This document shows, piece after piece, positions 60,486 through 64,000 of a DNA stretch of 64,000 bases. Source of the DNA: CAYWIT01 sp964458415 (lineage in GTDB: Bacteria; Pseudomonadota; Alphaproteobacteria; Micavibrionales; UBA2020); NCBI GenBank assembly GCA_964458415.1, contig CAYWIT010000002.1:62001-126000 (forward strand). Reading direction: 5' to 3'. The notes beneath the pieces were generated by a model. It worked only from the letters and a program-made list of their open reading frames with translations, searched no databases and had not been told where the DNA came from. How positions within the stretch are numbered: position 1 is the first letter of the stretch; each line of letters begins with the position of its first letter. The position numbers were made by a program, and so were the translations under genes.

Positions 60486-61235
60486 TCAGATCACCTTCGC
60501 TTCATTTTTCAGTTTATCCACCAGTTCGGACACATCCTTGACTTTAACGCCGGCTTTTCGGCCTGTGGGTTCGACGACTTTCAATACCAGCATGCGGGGC
60601 GTTATATCAACGCCAAGGTCTGCAGGCGTCAGTGTGGCCAGCGGCTTTTGTTTGGCTTTCATGATGTTGGGGAGAGAGGCATAGCGCGGCTCGTTCAGGC
60701 GCAGATCGGTTGTGACAATGCAGGGTAGTTTGAGTTGTAGCGTTTCAAGTCCGCCGTCAACTTCGCGTGTGACGTTGAGGGACTCTCCGTCCTTTTCGAT
60801 TTTTGAAGCAAAGGTCGCTTGCCCCCAGTTCATCAGCGCGGCAAGCATCTGGCCGGTTTGATTATTGTCGCCATCAATCGCCTGTTTGCCCATGATGACA
60901 AGGCCCGGTGCCTCCTTGCTAATGAGTTCTTTAAGAATTTTTGCGACGGCGAGGGGTTCTGTAAGAGCGTCGGTCTGAACCAGAATGCCGCGATCCGCCC
61001 CCATGGCCATGGCAGTGCGCAGGGTTTCTTGCGCTTGGGTGGGGCCAATGCTGACGGCGATGATTTCTGTGGCAATGCCCTTTTCTTTCAGCCGGATGGC
61101 CTCTTCCACGGCGATTTCACAAAAGGGATTCATCGACATTTTGATATTGGCGAGTTCGACGCCGGACTGGTCGCTCTTGACGCGGATCTTGACGTTATAG
61201 TCTACAACGCGCTTGACGGGTACCAGAATTTTCAT
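60486..61235 (-). CDS. etfB: Electron transfer flavoprotein, beta subunit
   Basis: A 249-residue protein starting MKILVPVKRVVDYNVKIRVK, the classic EtfB start, with NPFCEIAVEEAIRLKEKG and the AMP-binding GKQAIDGDNNQTGQM segment. It binds AMP and partners EtfA. It is the first gene of etfBA; a terminator for the upstream cyclophilin gene lies 20-60 bases ahead. Confidence 0.96.
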   Translation of the reverse strand: MKILVPVKRVVDYNVKIRVKSDQSGVELANIKMSMNPFCEIAVEEAIRLKEKGIATEIIAVSIGPTQAQETLRTAMAMGADRGILVQTDALTEPLAVAKILKELISKEAPGLVIMGKQAIDGDNNQTGQMLAALMNWGQATFASKIEKDGESLNVTREVDGGLETLQLKLPCIVTTDLRLNEPRYASLPNIMKAKQKPLATLTPADLGVDITPRMLVLKVVEPTGRKAGVKVKDVSELVDKLKNEAKVI

Positions 61236-61254
61236 ATCTCAAACCTCTTGTTCG

Positions 61255-61298
61255 ATCTAAATAAAAGTCCTCCCAAAGTAGCATCTTCGGGAGGGCTT
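61255..61298 (-). terminator. Rho-independent terminator after the secreted cyclophilin gene
   Basis: Read leftward, AAGCCCTCCC pairs with GGGAGGACTT (one G-T wobble; 61289-61298 with 61265-61274) around a loop that can extend the stem, followed by a T-rich tract (TTTTATTT). It separates the cyclophilin gene from etfB. Confidence 0.8.
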
Positions 61299-61322
61299 GG
61301 AAATATCAGAAGGCAGATGTTG

Positions 61323-61907
61323 TTATTGTTTTTCTTCAGTTGTTGCTTCTGGTGCTGCCTCAGGCGTTGCTTCGTCCTTCACATCCGCAGCAACCTGCAT
61401 TTTAATGATTTTGTCAGGATTTGCAGGGGGTTCGCCGCGGGTGATGTTGTCAACGAATTGCATGCCGGAGGTGACTTTGCCCCAGACGGTATACTGTCCG
61501 TTCAGGAAGGAGCCATTGGCGAACATAATGTAAAACTGGCTGTCGCCGCTGTTCGGGTCGGAAGAGCGGGCCATACCAACCACGCCACGCTCGAAAGGCT
61601 CGTTGCTGAATTCGGCCGGGATCTTGGTGCCGGTGCCGCCCATACCTGTGCCATCCGGATCGCCGCCCTGTGCCATAAAGCCTTCAATGACGCGATGGAA
61701 GGTCAGGCTGTTATAGAACCCCTGACGCACCAGTTCCTTGATGCGGGTCACGTGTTTCGGAGCAAGATCCGGACGCATCTCGATGACAACGCGGCCATCC
61801 TTCAGGTCCATATAAAGGGTGTTTTCCGGATCAGCGGGTGTTTGCGCCAGTGCCGCAGACGCGAAGAGCGTCAGGGCGAGTGTAAGAGAAAGAAGCATTT
61901 TTTTCAT
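61323..61907 (-). CDS. Secreted peptidyl-prolyl cis-trans isomerase (cyclophilin)
   Basis: A 194-residue cyclophilin with a signal peptide (MLLSLTLALTLFASAALA) and core motifs FHRVIEGFMAQGGDP, GTGTKIPAEF, MARSSDPNSGDSQFYIMF and FLNGQYTVWGKV. It speeds proline isomerisation of proteins in the periplasm. The C-terminus has an extra Ala/Glu/Thr-rich tail. It lies directly downstream of a second, cytoplasmic cyclophilin with very similar core sequence, so the two probably arose by duplication. Confidence 0.94.
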   Translation of the reverse strand: MKKMLLSLTLALTLFASAALAQTPADPENTLYMDLKDGRVVIEMRPDLAPKHVTRIKELVRQGFYNSLTFHRVIEGFMAQGGDPDGTGMGGTGTKIPAEFSNEPFERGVVGMARSSDPNSGDSQFYIMFANGSFLNGQYTVWGKVTSGMQFVDNITRGEPPANPDKIIKMQVAADVKDEATPEAAPEATTEEKQ

Positions 61908-61964
61908 CGGTATTTTTCCTTTTGTTAAAGTGATAGATGGGGTTTTTCTTGTTAAAGTAAAGCT

Positions 61965-62417
61965 TTAAGCGGCAAGCGAGAACTTGATGATTGTATCAGG
62001 GGTACGCGGGGGTTCCCCTTTAGCGATCTGGTCGATATGTTCCATGCCTTCAATGACTTCCCCCCAGACGGTATATTGGCCATTGAGGAATCCGGCGTCG
62101 CCGAAAGTGATGAAGAACTGGCTGTCGCCGCTGTTCGGGTCGGTTGACCGTGCCATGCCGCAGGTGCCGCGGATATAGGGGGCATCGCTGAACTCTGCTG
62201 GAATTTTTGTGCCTGAGCCGCCATAGCCGGTACCCTGCGGGCAACCGGTCTGGGCCATGAAACCGTCGATCACACGGTGGAATTTCAATCCGTCATAATA
62301 TCCTTCGCTGATCAATGCGCGAATACGCTCGACGTGTTTTGGCGCCAGATCGGGGCGCAATCTGATTGTCACGCGACCGGTTTTAAGGTCCAGGTAGGCA
62401 AGGTTTTCATCTGACAT
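61965..62417 (-). CDS. ppiB: Cytoplasmic peptidyl-prolyl cis-trans isomerase (cyclophilin)
   Basis: A ~150-residue cyclophilin without a signal peptide, with FHRVIDGFMAQTGCPQG, GSGTKIPAEF, MARSTDPNSGDSQFFITF and FLNGQYTVWGEV. The ATG at 62417 is chosen since GGAGG lies 5 bases ahead; an upstream in-frame ATG at 62459 lacks this. It is the first gene of the leftward cyclophilin pair (57-base gap to the second) and is divergent from yggT-folD. Confidence 0.94.
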   Translation of the reverse strand: MSDENLAYLDLKTGRVTIRLRPDLAPKHVERIRALISEGYYDGLKFHRVIDGFMAQTGCPQGTGYGGSGTKIPAEFSDAPYIRGTCGMARSTDPNSGDSQFFITFGDAGFLNGQYTVWGEVIEGMEHIDQIAKGEPPRTPDTIIKFSLAA

Positions 62418-62540
62418 AACATCCTCCGTTGAGTCTACTTTATTTTCTAATATCTGCATTTCGTTATAAAGAGCAACTTAAAACTGTTGCGGGGGGAAGG
62501 GTGGAGCGTTAGCCTGAAACCAGAGGGAGATAAAAGGATT

Positions 62541-62816
62541 ATGGAGACTGTCATTTTTTTGCTGGTGCGGGCGCTGGATTTGTATCTGGGCGTGATCTTG
62601 GCGACGATTATTGTCAGTTGGCTGGTGGCTTTTGATGTGCTGAATACGCGAAACCGCTGGGTTTACAAGTTTTGCGAGCTGTTGAACAAGATCACGAATC
62701 CCGTGATTATTCCGGTGCGCAGAATGTTGCCGCCGCTGGGAGGGCTGGATTTCTCGCCAATGGCTGTTATCTTCGGCATCTATATTCTTCGCGGGATTCT
62801 GGTGAGTTTATTATAA
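62541..62816 (+). CDS. YggT-family membrane protein
   Basis: A 91-residue inner-membrane protein with two hydrophobic segments (LYLGVILATIIVSWLVAF and AVIFGIYILRGILVSLL) and the family motif NPVIIPVRRMLPPLGGLDFSPM. YggT proteins have a loosely defined role in membrane or osmotic homeostasis and cell division. The ATG at 62541 has AAAGGA upstream. Its stop overlaps the folD start in TAATG. Confidence 0.88.
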   Translation: METVIFLLVRALDLYLGVILATIIVSWLVAFDVLNTRNRWVYKFCELLNKITNPVIIPVRRMLPPLGGLDFSPMAVIFGIYILRGILVSLL

Positions 62817-63721
62817 TGGTCATGACAAAGAAAAATGACATGAAAAAGCAGGCGGCGGAAATTATTGACGGTAGGGCGCTGGCTAAAAAGCTTCGGATGT
62901 CCATTGCGCGTCACGTTGAAGTCCTGATCGGTGACCACAAGGTCATGCCAGGGCTGGCGGTTGTACTGGTGGGAGAAGATCCGGCCAGCGTTATCTACGT
63001 TAACAATAAAAAGAAAGCCGCCGCCGAGGCGGGCATTCGCAGTTTTGAACATCGCCTGCCGAAAAAAACGTCGCAGGACGAGCTTTTAAAGCTGATTGGA
63101 AACCTTAACGCCAATAAAAAAGTGCATGGTATTCTGGTACAGTTGCCGCTGCCGAAACAGATTGATACCGACACGATATTGCGCATGATTGATCCCGTCA
63201 AGGATGTGGATGGCTTGCACGTCGAAAACATCGGTCGGCTGGTCAGCGGGCAATCCGGTCTGGTGCCGTGCACGCCGATGGGTTGCCTGGCGCTGATCAA
63301 AAGCGTCGAGAAGAATCTAACCGGCCTTCATGCCGTGGTCATCGGGCGGTCAAATCTGGTGGGTAAACCTGTGGCACAATTATTGTTGCGTGAAAACTGC
63401 ACGGTGACAATGTGCCATTCACGTACGCCGCAGTTGTCGCATATCGCAAGACAGGCGGATATCCTTGTCGTTGCTGCCGGACAAGCGGGGCTGGTGAAGG
63501 CCGATTGGGTCAAGCCCGGCGCGATTGTGATTGATGTCGGTATCAATCACACGGAAAAGGGGCTTTGCGGCGATGTTGATTTTGCCGATGTGGCAAAAGT
63601 CGCGGGTTATCTGACGCCCGTACCGGGCGGCGTGGGGCCGATGACGATTGCCTGCCTGCTCGGCAATGCCGTCATTGCGGCCTGCCGCCAGAATGAGCTG
63701 ACCGTGCCGCATATCGGGTAG
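62816..63721 (+). CDS. folD: Methylenetetrahydrofolate dehydrogenase/cyclohydrolase FolD
   Basis: A ~301-residue bifunctional enzyme converting 5,10-methylene-THF to 10-formyl-THF. It has PGLAVVLVGEDPASVIYVNNK with the catalytic-lysine region K-K-A following, GILVQLPLPKQID, DVDGLH, and the C-terminal PVPGGVGPMTIA signature. ATGs at 62816 and 62822 are both possible; the first forms a TAATG overlap with yggT. Confidence 0.96.
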   Translation: MVMTKKNDMKKQAAEIIDGRALAKKLRMSIARHVEVLIGDHKVMPGLAVVLVGEDPASVIYVNNKKKAAAEAGIRSFEHRLPKKTSQDELLKLIGNLNANKKVHGILVQLPLPKQIDTDTILRMIDPVKDVDGLHVENIGRLVSGQSGLVPCTPMGCLALIKSVEKNLTGLHAVVIGRSNLVGKPVAQLLLRENCTVTMCHSRTPQLSHIARQADILVVAAGQAGLVKADWVKPGAIVIDVGINHTEKGLCGDVDFADVAKVAGYLTPVPGGVGPMTIACLLGNAVIAACRQNELTVPHIG

Positions 63722-63726
63722 GCGGG

Positions 63727-64000
63727 CTACTGCCCCTGCGCGACGGTGAAAGCCCGTACGCCGTCGAAGCTGTAGAGATTTTCCGTCTTGATGAAGTCAA
63801 GCCCTGCTGTGTGCAGCGATTGCAGCAGCTGGATGATTTGTTCGGGCGTGACAGGGGTCGTATCATTGGCGGCGACGAAACGGCAGCGCCAGTGATCGCC
63901 TTGTTCGGCAACGGCGGCGGCATGTGGCCAGACCAGCAGGCCGCGGCTGTCGATACTGGCCAGTTTCAGGCTGTTGCTGAGCGGAAGGACCTGATCGGCA
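63727..64000 (-). CDS. icd: NADP-isocitrate dehydrogenase, C-terminal fragment (cut by window edge)
   Basis: Translated leftward from the window edge to the TAG at 63727-63729, this frame gives about 90 residues ending DFIKTENLYSFDGVRAFTV followed by AQGQ. Earlier it reads SRGLLVWPH and HWRCRFVA. These match the extra C-terminal domain of the Rickettsia/Thermus-type isocitrate dehydrogenases (about 480-500 residues), absent from the E. coli type. The catalytic part is outside the window. It converges on folD with a 5-base gap. The identification rests on remembered family endings. Confidence 0.65.
   Translation of the reverse strand, partial: ADQVLPLSNSLKLASIDSRGLLVWPHAAAVAEQGDHWRCRFVAANDTTPVTPEQIIQLLQSLHTAGLDFIKTENLYSFDGVRAFTVAQGQ

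Noticed and set aside
63672..63923. Leftward 83-codon frame at the right edge as a gene
   Set aside because: Low-complexity Ser/Pro/Arg protein that overlaps the end of folD; another frame on the same strand gives an isocitrate-dehydrogenase-like C-terminus.
1..64000. tRNA, rRNA, insertion sequences, prophage or integration sites
   Set aside because: None seen in the intergenic gaps when read on both strands; all gaps but one are under 220 bases and contain only promoter, leader or terminator-like sequence.

Overview
The window looks like chromosome of an alphaproteobacterium with moderately high GC. The main evidence is the ntrB-ntrC-ntrY-ntrX-trkA-(D-amino acid transaminase)-hfq-hflX block, a fused ispDF gene beside pgpA and cinA, a very large (180-kDa class) NAD-glutamate dehydrogenase, a Rickettsia/Thermus-type isocitrate dehydrogenase tail at the right edge, and an exact TTAA-N7-TTAAC CtrA-type box. 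A Micavibrio-like or related lineage is possible, but this is only an impression. I see no rRNA or tRNA genes, insertion sequences, phage genes or CRISPR arrays. Genes are tightly packed and often overlap at start/stop codons.

Left part (1-25.4 kb): the end of hisC; a convergent heparinase II/III-family gene; an unknown 211-residue protein; an AhpC-type peroxiredoxin; NAD-glutamate dehydrogenase; a leftward potA-potB-potC-potD polyamine transporter followed by a NUDIX hydrolase and cystathionine beta-lyase; a small unknown membrane protein; an ABC-F ATPase; an acyl-CoA carboxylase beta subunit; a long glutamine-dependent NAD+ synthetase coupled to a small membrane methyltransferase; and a sulfur cluster of cysE diverging from a cystathionine beta-synthase/cystathionine lyase pair.

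Middle part (25.4-45.6 kb): a two-partner-secretion (TPS) type exoprotein without its TpsB partner, a periplasmic thioredoxin-like protein, rlmN, an unknown small membrane protein, the leftward ispDF-pgpA-cinA group, then the long rightward nitrogen-signalling and housekeeping run: NtrB/NtrC, NtrY/NtrX, TrkA, a D-amino acid transaminase, a HAD phosphatase, Hfq, HflX, an inositol-phosphatase-like protein and a cyclopropane fatty acid synthase.

Right part (45.6-64 kb): the most distinctive locus. A 2191-residue repeat adhesin (duplicated N-terminal module, six 723-735-bp repeat pairs, von Willebrand A domain, RTX repeats, type I secretion tail) is followed by its own TolC, LapB-like ABC exporter and HlyD adaptor. 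It is divergent from a pair of Tad/pilus-like accessory genes. Its promoter carries a CtrA-type box and a GANTC site, its leader a perfect hairpin, its first intercistronic gap a strong hairpin, and the exporter gene starts at TTG behind a Shine-Dalgarno sequence displayed in a hairpin loop. A conserved-looking PAAG hinge suggests LapG-type proteolytic release. The window closes with an AT-rich unknown gene, etfBA, two cyclophilins, yggT-folD and the C-terminal end of icd.
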